Shown in pieces: positions 25,617-35,621 of a stretch of DNA of 64,000 nt. This stretch comes from Anaerococcus jeddahensis. Its GTDB lineage: Bacteria > Bacillota > Clostridia > Tissierellales > Peptoniphilaceae. A program made the translations under genes and the position numbers. The stretch's first letter is position 1. Every line of letters begins with the position of its first letter. Location: positions 868,001 through 932,000 of the forward strand of contig NZ_CWHU01000005.1 of assembly GCF_001182725.1 (NCBI RefSeq). Reading direction: 5' to 3'. The notes under the pieces are model-generated. The model saw nothing but the letters and a program-made list of their open reading frames with translations, was not told the DNA's origin and did not search any database.

Positions 25617-27631
25617 TTATTTACTTCGAATACTCCTTGTGACTTTTCATCTATTAAAATATTTACCTTAGTCCCAACAGCAGATTTAAAATCTAAATTT
25701 AAATTTCCATTTGCATCTAATTCATCTTTTGTGTGATTTTCGTTGTATAAAAGATCAGTTTGTTGATTATTTCCATCTAATTTATATACTTTAACATTAA
25801 ATGAATTCTTATCAGATGGTCCTCTTACAGTAAATTTAACATTTACTTGTTTAGATTTATTATCTTTTCCATCATCTTCACTGTCATCATTCGGATCTTT
25901 TCCATTTGAAACTACAAAATCAATACTTGTTTTTTCAGCAACTTGGGTTCCTTGAGGAATAGATTGGCTTATAACAATGCCTTTGTCGTAATCATCTGAA
26001 TATTTGTAGTCGATTTTATTTACAACTAAATTATTTTCTCTTGCAATGCTAATTGCATCTTCCTCATAATTTCCTACAAAATTAGGAACACTTACATTTT
26101 TAGTTTCTTCTTTTTTACCAAGGCTTACAGTAACATCAACTTCGCTTCCTGCTTGAACTTTTTCTTTTTTTCTAGGATCTTGATCAATAATTTTATCTTT
26201 AGCTACGCTATCGCTGTATTCAGTATTAGTTTTTCCTAAAGCTAAATCTAATTCTTTTAATTTCTCTTCAGCTTGCTCTAAAGTCATTCCTGAAAGATCT
26301 GGAACTTTGACTTTTCTTCCTTGACTTATTACTAAATTTACTGTTGAATTTTTTTTGACTTTTGTCTTTGGACTTGGATCTTGCTCCATTACCTTGCCAT
26401 CTTCATAGTTATTGCTTTGGGCGTAGCGAGAAACATTTGCTTTTAAATGTTTTTCTTCTAATATTTTTACAGCTTCATCTTCTGATAAATTTAAAACAGT
26501 AGGAACTTGGACCATATTTGAATCGCTTGATTTTAAAAAGTAAAAAGTTCCAGCAAGCACTGCTAAAAATAATAAGGCGAAAGGCCAAATTTTTCTTTTT
26601 TTCTTTTTTTTCTTGGTCTCCTTATTTGAATCATCAGTTGGTGTTACATAAACCGCTTCTTGTTCAACTGGTTCTTCTTTTTTTATTTTATCTTTATTGA
26701 TTTTTTTATTTTTATATTCTACAACTGGTATAAAAGTTGTTTTTTCAATTTCATCATCAACTTTTTGAATTTTAGCTGTATCATCTTTATTAAAATATCC
26801 AATATCATAGGAATCATCTTCCAAAGCCCTAATCAATTCATTAGCATTTTTAAATCTTTCTTGAGGATCTTTTTGAAGAAGTTTCATTATAATATCATTT
26901 AATCTTGGTGATAAATTCCCGTTTAATTTTATAGGACTTTCTGGCTCATCTTGTATATGCATTACCGCAATTCCAACAGAATTATCTGCATCAAATGGAA
27001 CTTTACCAGTTGCCATTTCATACATAACAACTCCAAGAGAATATAAATCTGATTTTGCATCAACAAATTTCCCCTTAGCTTGCTCTGGAGAAATATAGTG
27101 AACAGTTCCCAAAATTGATGAGGTATAAGTTATAGTTGCATTGGTAGAAACTCTTGCTATACCAAAATCTGTAACTTTTAATAATCCATACTTATCCATC
27201 AAAATATTTTGAGGCTTGATATCTCTGTGAATAATATTTGATAAATGAGCTTGGTTTAGAGCTTGAGCAATTTGAATTGAATAATCAACTATATCGTGGT
27301 TTGATAAAATTTTTTCCCTATCAATTTTATCTTTTAAAGTTTCACCATCAACATATTCCATTACTATGTAATGAATTTTTTTGCCCTCAATTAAATCCTC
27401 ACCAATATCATAAACACTTACTATGTTTACGTGAGTAAGTCTTGCAGCAGACATAGCCTCATTTGAAAATTTTTTTACAAATTCATCATCTTCTGCGTAT
27501 TGATCTTTTAAAATTTTTATTGCAACATCTCTTTGAAGTAATCTATCGGTGGCCTTATAAACTTTGGCCATTCCTCCTACTCCAATTAGATCTAATAATT
27601 TATATCTATTACCTAAAATAATATTGTCCAT
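25613..27631 (-). CDS. prkC: PASTA-domain serine/threonine protein kinase (PrkC/PknB)
   Basis: 672 residues. Kinase domain about 10-270 with GVGGMAKVY, Lys39, HRDIKPQN (catalytic Asp137) and DFG at 155-157. A basic linker leads to one membrane helix (about 348-366), then three PASTA repeats (about 374-437, 440-506, 511-578). An extra C-terminal beta-rich domain of about 90 residues follows. The outside part should sense peptidoglycan fragments or lipid II; the kinase controls wall synthesis and division. It lies 7 bases after its cognate phosphatase gene. Confidence 0.96.
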   Translation of the reverse strand: MDNIILGNRYKLLDLIGVGGMAKVYKATDRLLQRDVAIKILKDQYAEDDEFVKKFSNEAMSAARLTHVNIVSVYDIGEDLIEGKKIHYIVMEYVDGETLKDKIDREKILSNHDIVDYSIQIAQALNQAHLSNIIHRDIKPQNILMDKYGLLKVTDFGIARVSTNATITYTSSILGTVHYISPEQAKGKFVDAKSDLYSLGVVMYEMATGKVPFDADNSVGIAVMHIQDEPESPIKLNGNLSPRLNDIIMKLLQKDPQERFKNANELIRALEDDSYDIGYFNKDDTAKIQKVDDEIEKTTFIPVVEYKNKKINKDKIKKEEPVEQEAVYVTPTDDSNKETKKKKKKRKIWPFALLFLAVLAGTFYFLKSSDSNMVQVPTVLNLSEDEAVKILEEKHLKANVSRYAQSNNYEDGKVMEQDPSPKTKVKKNSTVNLVISQGRKVKVPDLSGMTLEQAEEKLKELDLALGKTNTEYSDSVAKDKIIDQDPRKKEKVQAGSEVDVTVSLGKKEETKNVSVPNFVGNYEEDAISIARENNLVVNKIDYKYSDDYDKGIVISQSIPQGTQVAEKTSIDFVVSNGKDPNDDSEDDGKDNKSKQVNVKFTVRGPSDKNSFNVKVYKLDGNNQQTDLLYNENHTKDELDANGNLNLDFKSAVGTKVNILIDEKSQGVFEVNK

Positions 27632-27638
27632 ATTTACC

Positions 27639-28367
27639 TCAAATCAAAATTGTAGTTACTGTAATATTGTCATGACCACCATTTTTTATAGCCAAATCAA
27701 CAAGGCTTGATGAAATTTTGTCAGCCGTAGAATTATTTGCAATAATCGCTTCAATTTCTACATCACTTACCTCATTTGTCAAACCATCAGTAACCATTAG
27801 CAAAATATCACTTTCTTTCATATCCAATGACCTTGATTCTGGTTTAATTTTGCTTGTAACCCCAACAGCTCTTGTAATAGTTGACTTATTTGCAAAATTT
27901 TCTGCCTCATCTTCTGTAAGAGAGCCTGAATCTAAAAGATCATTTACCAAAGAGTGATCTCTTGTTATACGTTGTAACTTATTTTCTGAATATATGTAAG
28001 CACGAGAGTCTCCAATGTGAGTTATATGATATGATTTTTTATTATAATCAATGCAAACACAAACTGCAGTTGTTCCCATATTTGAATATTCTTCGTAAGA
28101 TTTTGATAAAGAATAGATTTTATCATTTGCACTTTGCAAAGCTTCTTCTTGCAAATCAATAATAGACGAATACTCATCTATTTTTGAATTATTAATATAT
28201 TCAATATAATATTTTGCAGCAAGCTTTGAAGCAAGTTCACCGCCGTTATATCCACCCATACCATCGGCTACAATAAAAAAGCTGTACTTATCTAATTCTA
28301 AATTTCCATAATAGTCTTGATTTTCGCTTCTTACCTTGCCGATATTTGAAATAGTACTAAATTTCAT
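27639..28367 (-). CDS. prpC: PP2C-type protein phosphatase (Stp/PrpC)
   Basis: 242 residues. PPM motifs are complete: RSENQDYYG near the N terminus, VADGMGGYNGGE, THIGDSRAYIY, MVTDGLTNEV and GGHDNITV, carrying the metal-binding aspartates. It reverses phosphorylation by the adjacent PASTA kinase. It starts two bases after the restored rlmN end. Confidence 0.96.
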   Translation of the reverse strand: MKFSTISNIGKVRSENQDYYGNLELDKYSFFIVADGMGGYNGGELASKLAAKYYIEYINNSKIDEYSSIIDLQEEALQSANDKIYSLSKSYEEYSNMGTTAVCVCIDYNKKSYHITHIGDSRAYIYSENKLQRITRDHSLVNDLLDSGSLTEDEAENFANKSTITRAVGVTSKIKPESRSLDMKESDILLMVTDGLTNEVSDVEIEAIIANNSTADKISSSLVDLAIKNGGHDNITVTTILI

Positions 28368-28369
28368 TT

Positions 28370-29396
28370 CTACCTCGCATAGTTATTTCTTAATTGACCA
28401 CATGATGCGTCAATGTCAGATCCCATTGACCTTCTACTTGTTGCATTCAATCCCTTGTTGGTTAATTTTTTTTTGAAATTCTTCCATAATATTTGCCTTA
28501 GTTTTTGAATGTTTGAATTCTTCAATCGGATTTAAAGGAATCAAATTTATATGAATATTTTTACCTTTAAAAAGTTTAACTAATTGGTCAACATCCTCTT
28601 CTAAATTATTTACCCCATCTATAACAACATATTCATATGAAACTCTTCTTTTGGTTTTTTCTAAATAATAATCACATGCTTTAACAATTTCATTAATCTT
28701 ATATTTTTTTTCGCTTGGCATATAAATCATTCTTTTTTTATCGAATGCATAATGTAAAGATACAGCTAAATTAATATCATAGCCCAAATCTGAAAGCTCA
28801 TAAATTTTATCAACTAAACCTACAGTTGAAACAGTTATCGATCTGTGAGATAAATTTCTTCCCTTAGGATCTGTAATTATTTTAATAAATCTTTCAATAT
28901 TTGAAAAATTATCTAAAGGCTCTCCAATTCCCATGACAACTATATTATTAATATCTGAGTTTTCTCTTTCCAAAAGATATATTTCTTCGATTATTTCTGA
29001 TGCAGACAAAGATCTTTCAAGACCATTTTTTGTTGATGCACAAAATTTGCATCCCATTTTGCATCCAACTTGAGATGAAATACAAATTGTATTTCTATTA
29101 TCATATTCCATAAAGACCGCTTCAATAATATTTCCATCATCAAGCTCTAATAGATATTTTTTTGTTTTATCTACTTTGGATTTAAATTCTTTTAAAATTT
29201 TAATTTTTGGAAAAGAAAATAACTGATCTAGTTTTTCTCTCATATCCTTTGACAAATCTGTCATTTTAGAAAAATCATTAATTTTATTTACATGAATTTG
29301 CCTAAAAACTTGCTTTGCCCTAAATTTTTGAAAACCTAAATCCAAAAATATTTTTTCTAATTCTTCAATTGTCTTATCATTTATTCTTTGTTTCAT
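28370..29396 (-). CDS. rlmN: 23S rRNA/tRNA adenine-C2 methyltransferase RlmN, frameshifted near the C terminus
   Basis: The open frame 28434-29396 encodes 320 residues with the radical SAM motif CKMGCKFCAST and GIGEPLDN. It stops just after GIECNK. Skipping one base (at 28445, T on the minus strand) restores the normal ending TSRRSMGSDIDASCGQLRNN up to a TAG at 28370. That tail carries the conserved Cys (SCGQL) that transfers the methyl group, so the protein as read would be inactive. The restored end sits two bases from the phosphatase start, as expected in this operon. A sequence error, a real mutation, or recoding are all possible; there is no homopolymer at the site. Confidence 0.85.
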
Positions 29397-29398
29397 AA

Positions 29399-30679
29399 TT
29401 ATATCTTCTCAAATTTTGTAATGAAAAATCCATCAGTTTCATCTTCAAAACTATTAAACTCAATATATTTCTTTTCGTTAATTTTAATATTTTTAAGTCT
29501 TTTTTTCTTGGAAAGGTAGGTGAAATTATCTTTATTTTCAATATTTCCAATAGTACAAGTAGAAAATACCAAAGTGCCACCTTGCTTTAAATATAAAAAT
29601 GCCCTATCCAAAATATTTTTTTGTAGCTTTGAAAGATTTTTCACATCTTCCATGGTTCTATTATATCTTATCTCAGGCTTTCTATCCATAACCCCAAGAC
29701 CTGAACAAGGCAAGTCACACAAAATATAATCAAATTTTTCTTTGTAATCTTCTTTCAATAAAGTCGCATCGAAATTTGTAATTTCTATATTTTTAAGATT
29801 TAGCCTTTTAATATTTTCATTTATTTTTGAAAGTTTATTAAAAGAAATGTCATTTGCAATAATTTTTGATGAATTTTCACAAAGCTCTGCCAAAAACGAA
29901 GTTTTTGTTCCTGGAGCAGCGCATATATCCAAAATATTTGAATTTTTTTTAGGATTTAAAATCTCACAAACTTTTATAGATCCTTCTGATTGGATTGTGA
30001 AAAGTCCTTTTTTAAATTCATCTGTACTTGCCAGACCTTTTGGATTTTTAACAATCAAACTTAAATCTGAAATTTTAGAATCTTCTAAAATATATCCACG
30101 ATCTTTCAAAAGTTTTTTCAAATTTGCCTTATCAATTTTTGTCTTATTAATTCTAATAGATAAATTTCTTTCTTTATTCAAGGATTTTAAAAAATTCTCT
30201 GTATAAGCCTTTCCATAAGAGTCGTTCAAATATTTTATTATCCACAAAGGCATGGAATATTTTATCGACCTGTATTCATCTTCATTTTTAATATTTATTT
30301 TTGCTAAATTTTCTTCATCTCTAATAAATGATCTTAAAATTGCATTTACAAAAGATTTTGACCTAAAAGATACTCTTTTTGTTAGGTTTACTAACTCATT
30401 TACAATAGCATAATTTTTCCTATCTAAAAAATGTATATTATAAAGACCTATTAATAAAATGATTTTAACATTTTTATCTAATTTATTTAATTTTATTTTT
30501 GATAGTTTTTTCAAAATATATTCAAGATAAAGCTTATTTTCCAAAACTCCATAAATATTTTTTGTTATATAAGAAATATCCTCAACATTTTTACTTATTT
30601 CATTAATAATATCTGTAGATTTTTCGTTTTTATATAAAATTTTATAGAGTCCATCTAGTATTAATTTAAAATCTTCCAT
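29399..30679 (-). CDS. rsmB: 16S rRNA (cytosine967-C5)-methyltransferase
   Basis: 426 residues. The N-terminal NusB-like helical domain (about 1-130) is followed by the methylase: LDICAAPGTKTSFLAE (SAM loop), CDLPCSGLGVM (motif IV Cys) and FSTCTI (motif VI catalytic Cys). It lies 2 bases before rlmN and 1 base after fmt, in the common def-fmt-rsmB-rlmN order. Confidence 0.95.
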   Translation of the reverse strand: MEDFKLILDGLYKILYKNEKSTDIINEISKNVEDISYITKNIYGVLENKLYLEYILKKLSKIKLNKLDKNVKIILLIGLYNIHFLDRKNYAIVNELVNLTKRVSFRSKSFVNAILRSFIRDEENLAKINIKNEDEYRSIKYSMPLWIIKYLNDSYGKAYTENFLKSLNKERNLSIRINKTKIDKANLKKLLKDRGYILEDSKISDLSLIVKNPKGLASTDEFKKGLFTIQSEGSIKVCEILNPKKNSNILDICAAPGTKTSFLAELCENSSKIIANDISFNKLSKINENIKRLNLKNIEITNFDATLLKEDYKEKFDYILCDLPCSGLGVMDRKPEIRYNRTMEDVKNLSKLQKNILDRAFLYLKQGGTLVFSTCTIGNIENKDNFTYLSKKKRLKNIKINEKKYIEFNSFEDETDGFFITKFEKI

Positions 30680-30680
30680 C

Positions 30681-31622
30681 TTAATCTAAATAAATTCCCT
30701 CTTCAAAATTATTTCCAAGTAAAAATGATTTGGTATCCATGGCTTTTTTGCCTGGAAATTGAATTTTTTCTATCCTTATTCCACCATTTTTACATCCAAT
30801 AATAATTTTATCGTCCTTATTTGCTTTGTAGACATAAGAAATTCTTGGATTTTCAATTTCTACAGGACTTGCCTTTAAAATTTTCACATTTTGTTCTTTG
30901 TAAGAAAAATAAGCCTTTGGAAATTCTACGAAAGCGCGTATTTTATTTATAATTTCTTCTTTTGTTTGTTTAAAGTCAATTTTTCCCATTTCTTTTGTGA
31001 TTTTTTTTGTAAAAGTCGCTTTCTCATCATCTTGTTTTATTCTTTTTTCTATTAAAGCATCGTAATTTAAAATAGATTCAAGAATAGTTTGACCACCAAG
31101 TATTGATAATTTTTCACTTAAAGATGTAAAATCATCATCCTCATTTATTTCTATTTCTTTTTGACTTAAAATATCACCAGAATCCATGCCTTTTTCAATC
31201 AACATAGCTGACGCATGGGTTTTCTCGTCTCCATTTAATAAAGTATATTGAACAGGACTAGGTCCCCTATATTTTGGTAAAGAAGAAGGATGTAGGTTTA
31301 TAATTTTATTTTCATAAGCTTTAAGTAAATTTTCTTTTATCAATTGACCAAAGGCTACCACAACAATATAATCTATATTTTTTTCTTTTAATAAAGATAA
31401 AAATTCATCAGTATTTACACTATCTGGTGTAATAACTTCTATATTATTATCAAGTGCATATTGTTTTACAACAGTTGGTCTAAATTTATTTCTATTTCTT
31501 TTTTTATCTTTCCCACTTACAACTAAACTTAGGTTTATATTTTCATTTTTATTAAGAATATCCAAAGTTTCTAGTGAAAACTTTGGACTTCCCATAAAAC
31601 ATATATTTATTTTTTTAGTCAA
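30681..31622 (-). CDS. fmt: Methionyl-tRNA formyltransferase
   Basis: 313 residues. The N-terminal formyltransferase fold has NLHPSSLPKYRGPSPVQ with the catalytic Asn-x-His, and EKGMDSGDIL. A C-terminal OB-like domain binds tRNA. It formylates initiator Met-tRNA using 10-formyl-THF. It overlaps def by 8 bases. Confidence 0.97.
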   Translation of the reverse strand: MTKKINICFMGSPKFSLETLDILNKNENINLSLVVSGKDKKRNRNKFRPTVVKQYALDNNIEVITPDSVNTDEFLSLLKEKNIDYIVVVAFGQLIKENLLKAYENKIINLHPSSLPKYRGPSPVQYTLLNGDEKTHASAMLIEKGMDSGDILSQKEIEINEDDDFTSLSEKLSILGGQTILESILNYDALIEKRIKQDDEKATFTKKITKEMGKIDFKQTKEEIINKIRAFVEFPKAYFSYKEQNVKILKASPVEIENPRISYVYKANKDDKIIIGCKNGGIRIEKIQFPGKKAMDTKSFLLGNNFEEGIYLD

Positions 31623-32076
31623 ATTTAACTTCCTCTTCGTAATTATCTATAAATAAAACTCCATTTAGATGATCAATTTCATGACAAAGTGCAACAGCCT
31701 TTAGTCCTTCTGCTTCAATTTCTTTTTCATCTCCATTTTCATCCAAATATTTTACAACAACATGAGCTGGTCTTTTAACATTTGCATTAAAATTTGGAAC
31801 TGAAAGGCATCCCTCAACTCCAATTTGCTCTCCATCTTTTTCAATAATTTCAGGATTTACAAGTTTTATTAGACCATCTTCGTCCCTAATATCTACAACT
31901 ATAACTCTTTTTAAAAGTCCGACTTGTGGTGCTGCAAGGCCAACTCCATCTGCCTTATACATTGTTTCTGCCATATCATTAAGTAAAATTTTAATTCTAT
32001 CATTAACTTCTTTTACTTCTTTTGAAGTTTTTCTTAAAATTGGATCGCCAACTTGTCTTATATTTCTAATTGCCAT
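31615..32076 (-). CDS. def: Peptide deformylase
   Basis: 153 residues. The three family motifs are GVGLAAPQVG, EGCLSVP and CHEIDHLNG, giving Cys and two His metal ligands and the catalytic Glu. It removes the N-formyl group that Fmt adds, and the two genes overlap. Confidence 0.97.
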   Translation of the reverse strand: MAIRNIRQVGDPILRKTSKEVKEVNDRIKILLNDMAETMYKADGVGLAAPQVGLLKRVIVVDIRDEDGLIKLVNPEIIEKDGEQIGVEGCLSVPNFNANVKRPAHVVVKYLDENGDEKEIEAEGLKAVALCHEIDHLNGVLFIDNYEEEVKFD

Positions 32077-32087
32077 TATATCTCCTT

Positions 32088-35000
32088 TTATTTATTTTCT
32101 TCAAAATCTATTGAATAGATTTTTGATATTCCTCCATCCCCAATGGTAACACCATGAATTTTTTCAGCTAATTGCATGGTTGTTTGCCTGTGAGTTATCA
32201 TTATAAATTGAGTTTTGTCCGACAAGGATTTTAAATAATCTATATACCTTTTTATATTTGATTCATCCATAGCTGCATCAATTTCATCAAGTAGAGAAAA
32301 TGGAGCAGGATTTGTTTCAAATATTGCAAATAGCAAAGCTACTGCAGTTAATGATTTTTCTCCTCCAGAAAGTAGACTTAAATTCTTTGTACTTTTTCCT
32401 GGAGGGCAAGCTGAAATTTCTATTCCAGCATCTAATAAATCATTAGAATCTAGACTTAACTTTGCCTTTCCTCCCATAAATAATTCCTTGAATATTCTTT
32501 GGAATTTTTCATCAATTATATTGAAATTTTTGATAAATTCATCTTTCATTTCATCTTCAAGTTTTTTTATCATTTTTTCAATATCTTTTTTGGCCTCTTC
32601 AAGGTCGATTTTTTGCTTATCCAAAAATTCAAATTCTTTAAAAGCTTTATCAAAGTCTTCTTTTGAATTTTCATCAAAAAATCCTACCTGACTTAATTTT
32701 TTTTGCAAAGAAAATAGGTCATCTTTTTTAATGTTTTGGTCTATATCTTTATAATCATTTTCTTTAAGTTTATCTAAAGGCTTTGAAATAAAAGGTCTTA
32801 TTTCATCTTCCAAATTTTTCAAATCCTTACTCATAGCTTCAAGCTTATAATTAAACTTAACTATTTTCATAGAATATTCATTTAGGTCATTTTCAATGCT
32901 TTTGGATTTTGATAAAAGTTCATGGTTAGATTTTTTCTTTTCATCAATCGATTTTGATATTTCTATTTTTTTATCTTCATCAATTTTTAATTGATTCTTT
33001 AAATCTTCAACCTTTTTTTCACAAAAGCTTATTTTCTTATCTAAATTCTCTATACTATCATATAGAGATTTTTTCATCTTTTGATTAAACTTAATATTTT
33101 CCTTTAAATTTAAAAGGCTATTTTGGTCTTCACCAATTCTATTTTCCAAAATATTTAAATCTCTTGTATTTATTTCAATATTATTTTTATTTTTAAATAT
33201 TTCATTTGAAATTTCATTTACTAATTTTTTATTTTCATCAGCCTTATTATCGAGAATATTTTTCTCACTTCTAACATTTGAAAGTTTTAACTTTATCTTT
33301 TCTATATCATTAAAACTTTCTTCTTCATTGGATTCTTTTAATGATTCATTTAGCTCATCAATTCTTTGAATAAGACTTTGTTTTTGGTAATTTTTTCTAT
33401 CAAAAATATTACTTGAGTCCAATAATTTTTCTTTTGTTTTATTTAAAGTATCTTCTTCATTTTCTTTTTGTATTTCTTTATCTTTTAAGTTTTCACTTAA
33501 TTTATTATATGAATCTAATAAGACATTTCTTTCATTTCTAAGCTTATTGATTCTAGTTTTTATTTCATTTACTTTTTTATTTCTATTTAGGATATTAATA
33601 TTTGACTTTCTTGATTTATTTACCCCAGCGACCATTGAGCCCCAAGTATTTATTAAGTCAAGATTTAAAGAAATAATCCTGTATCCTTTGATCTTATTTG
33701 ACAAAGAAACCGCATCATCAATATTTTTTACAACAACAGTATTTGAAAGAAAGTGATTTACTATATTTTCAAGTTTTGGGTCAAAGCTTACCAAATCATA
33801 AGCCATAGCTATAACTTCTTTTTCATTAACAACCGGCTTTTTATTTTGCCTTATTGAATCCAAAGGTAGGAAAGTTATTCTTCCAAGTTTATTTTTATTT
33901 ACAAAATTAATAATCTCTCTAGTATCTTTTTTTGACCAAGTTACTATATTTTGAAGACCTTGACCAATAAGATTTTCAATTATTTCTTCATATCCGCTTT
34001 TTACAGTAATAAGATTTGCCAAGGTGTCTACATATAATTTTTCAATTTCAGTATTTTTTGTTTTTTTCAAAAAATCAGAAACAGAATAAAAGTATCCTTC
34101 GTTTCTTTCCATCAAGGATTTTTGGATTTTATAATTAGAAATTTCTTCCTTGCATGAAATATTATTTTGACTAATAGATTTTTCCAATTTTTCTTTTTTA
34201 CTAGCCAAATTATCAAGTTCATTTTTTATTTCTGATAAGATCTTGTTCTTTTCATCAATGATTTTTTTCAAATTATTATTTTCTTCTTGAATTTTTGATA
34301 AATCTTCATTTAAGTTTGAAAGTTCATCTTTTAAGCTTGTAATCTTTTCATTTATGATTCTATTATTTTCAGACCTATGTTTCTCAAGAACCATTCTTGT
34401 TTTTTGATCAATATCATAATCATAAATTATCTTATTTAATTTTTTATCTTCATCTTCAAGATTTTTGATTTCTTTTTCAATATCTTGTAATAAATTATTT
34501 TTTTCTTCCTTATTGTTTTCAAGCTCTATATTCTTTTTATCTAAATTTTTAATTATAGTTTTTGTTTCATCAAACTTATTTTTTTGATTCTTTAGAGAAG
34601 CTTCATAACTTTTTATCTTTTCATCAAAAGTTTTAAAGTCTTTTTCATTTCTTTCAAGATCTTTTTGATTGTAAAGAAGCTTTTGCTTATCTAAATTTAT
34701 TTTATTAATGCTTTTATCAATATTTTTTTCATTGTTTATTATATTTTGGCTAAGATTTTCGTATTCTTTTTCAAGATCTCTTATATTTTCTGCTATGGGG
34801 AGCAAAGATTCATTAATCTTGTCAAATTCTCTTGTTTTTTCTTCTTGACTAGATTTTAAAACTTTAATTTTTTCTAATAAATCCTTATTTTTTTCATTTA
34901 AGGATTTTGATTTATTAAAATAATATAAATAAGCTTTTTCATCTAATAAATTTTCAATTTGCTGATATTTATCAAAATTTTTCGCTTCAATTTCTAGCCT

Positions 35001-35621
35001 ATTTTTATCCTTATTCTTATATTCCCATTCTCTTTGAATTATTTCTAAATCTTCATCAACCTTATTTAATTTTTTCTGAGATTCTTCTCTTCTGTACTTG
35101 TGAGTTGCAATTCCACTTGCTTCTTCAAAAATATTTCTACGTTCTTGGTTTGAAGAATTTAAAATCTCATCAATTCTTCCTTGGCCAATTACAGAATATC
35201 CTTCTTTACCAATACCAGTATCCAAAAATAATTCTTTTATATCTTTTAGCCTTACTCTTTTTCCATTTAACCTATACTCGTTGTCACCGTTTCTAAAAAT
35301 TCTTCTAGAAATTTTAACAAGGTCATAGTCACTAGATAAGGACCTGTCCTTATTGTCAAATGAAAGATTTACCTCTGCCATATTCATAGGCTTTTTTTCG
35401 CCAGCTCCTTGAAATATAACATCATCCATCTTTTTTCCTCTCAAAGATTTGACTGACTGCTCTCCCAAAACCCATTTTATGGCATCAGCAATATTTGACT
35501 TACCAGATCCATTTGGCCCAACTACAGCAGTTATTTGATTATCAAATTTTATTTTTGTTTTATTAGCAAAGGATTTAAATCCTTTAAGTTCTACACTTTC
35601 TAATCTAATATAAATCACCAC
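32088..35621 (-). CDS. smc: Chromosome segregation protein SMC
   Basis: 1177 residues. N-terminal Walker A GPNGSGKSN, two long coiled coils, a central hinge (about 500-670), and C-terminal LSGGEKSLTA signature with LLDEIDAAMD Walker B. It condenses and segregates the chromosome with ScpA/B. The start is uncertain: 35621 is GTG GTG ATT TAT ATT AGA without a good upstream binding site. A rare ATT start at 35609, preceded by GGTGGTG and giving the canonical MRLESVELKGF, is possible. It overlaps the radical SAM gene end. Confidence 0.96.
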   Translation of the reverse strand: MVIYIRLESVELKGFKSFANKTKIKFDNQITAVVGPNGSGKSNIADAIKWVLGEQSVKSLRGKKMDDVIFQGAGEKKPMNMAEVNLSFDNKDRSLSSDYDLVKISRRIFRNGDNEYRLNGKRVRLKDIKELFLDTGIGKEGYSVIGQGRIDEILNSSNQERRNIFEEASGIATHKYRREESQKKLNKVDEDLEIIQREWEYKNKDKNRLEIEAKNFDKYQQIENLLDEKAYLYYFNKSKSLNEKNKDLLEKIKVLKSSQEEKTREFDKINESLLPIAENIRDLEKEYENLSQNIINNEKNIDKSINKINLDKQKLLYNQKDLERNEKDFKTFDEKIKSYEASLKNQKNKFDETKTIIKNLDKKNIELENNKEEKNNLLQDIEKEIKNLEDEDKKLNKIIYDYDIDQKTRMVLEKHRSENNRIINEKITSLKDELSNLNEDLSKIQEENNNLKKIIDEKNKILSEIKNELDNLASKKEKLEKSISQNNISCKEEISNYKIQKSLMERNEGYFYSVSDFLKKTKNTEIEKLYVDTLANLITVKSGYEEIIENLIGQGLQNIVTWSKKDTREIINFVNKNKLGRITFLPLDSIRQNKKPVVNEKEVIAMAYDLVSFDPKLENIVNHFLSNTVVVKNIDDAVSLSNKIKGYRIISLNLDLINTWGSMVAGVNKSRKSNINILNRNKKVNEIKTRINKLRNERNVLLDSYNKLSENLKDKEIQKENEEDTLNKTKEKLLDSSNIFDRKNYQKQSLIQRIDELNESLKESNEEESFNDIEKIKLKLSNVRSEKNILDNKADENKKLVNEISNEIFKNKNNIEINTRDLNILENRIGEDQNSLLNLKENIKFNQKMKKSLYDSIENLDKKISFCEKKVEDLKNQLKIDEDKKIEISKSIDEKKKSNHELLSKSKSIENDLNEYSMKIVKFNYKLEAMSKDLKNLEDEIRPFISKPLDKLKENDYKDIDQNIKKDDLFSLQKKLSQVGFFDENSKEDFDKAFKEFEFLDKQKIDLEEAKKDIEKMIKKLEDEMKDEFIKNFNIIDEKFQRIFKELFMGGKAKLSLDSNDLLDAGIEISACPPGKSTKNLSLLSGGEKSLTAVALLFAIFETNPAPFSLLDEIDAAMDESNIKRYIDYLKSLSDKTQFIMITHRQTTMQLAEKIHGVTIGDGGISKIYSIDFEENK

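Noticed and set aside
29847..30206. 119-codon plus-strand open frame inside rsmB
   Set aside because: Phe/Ser-rich complement of a Lys/Asn-rich gene; no support beyond length.
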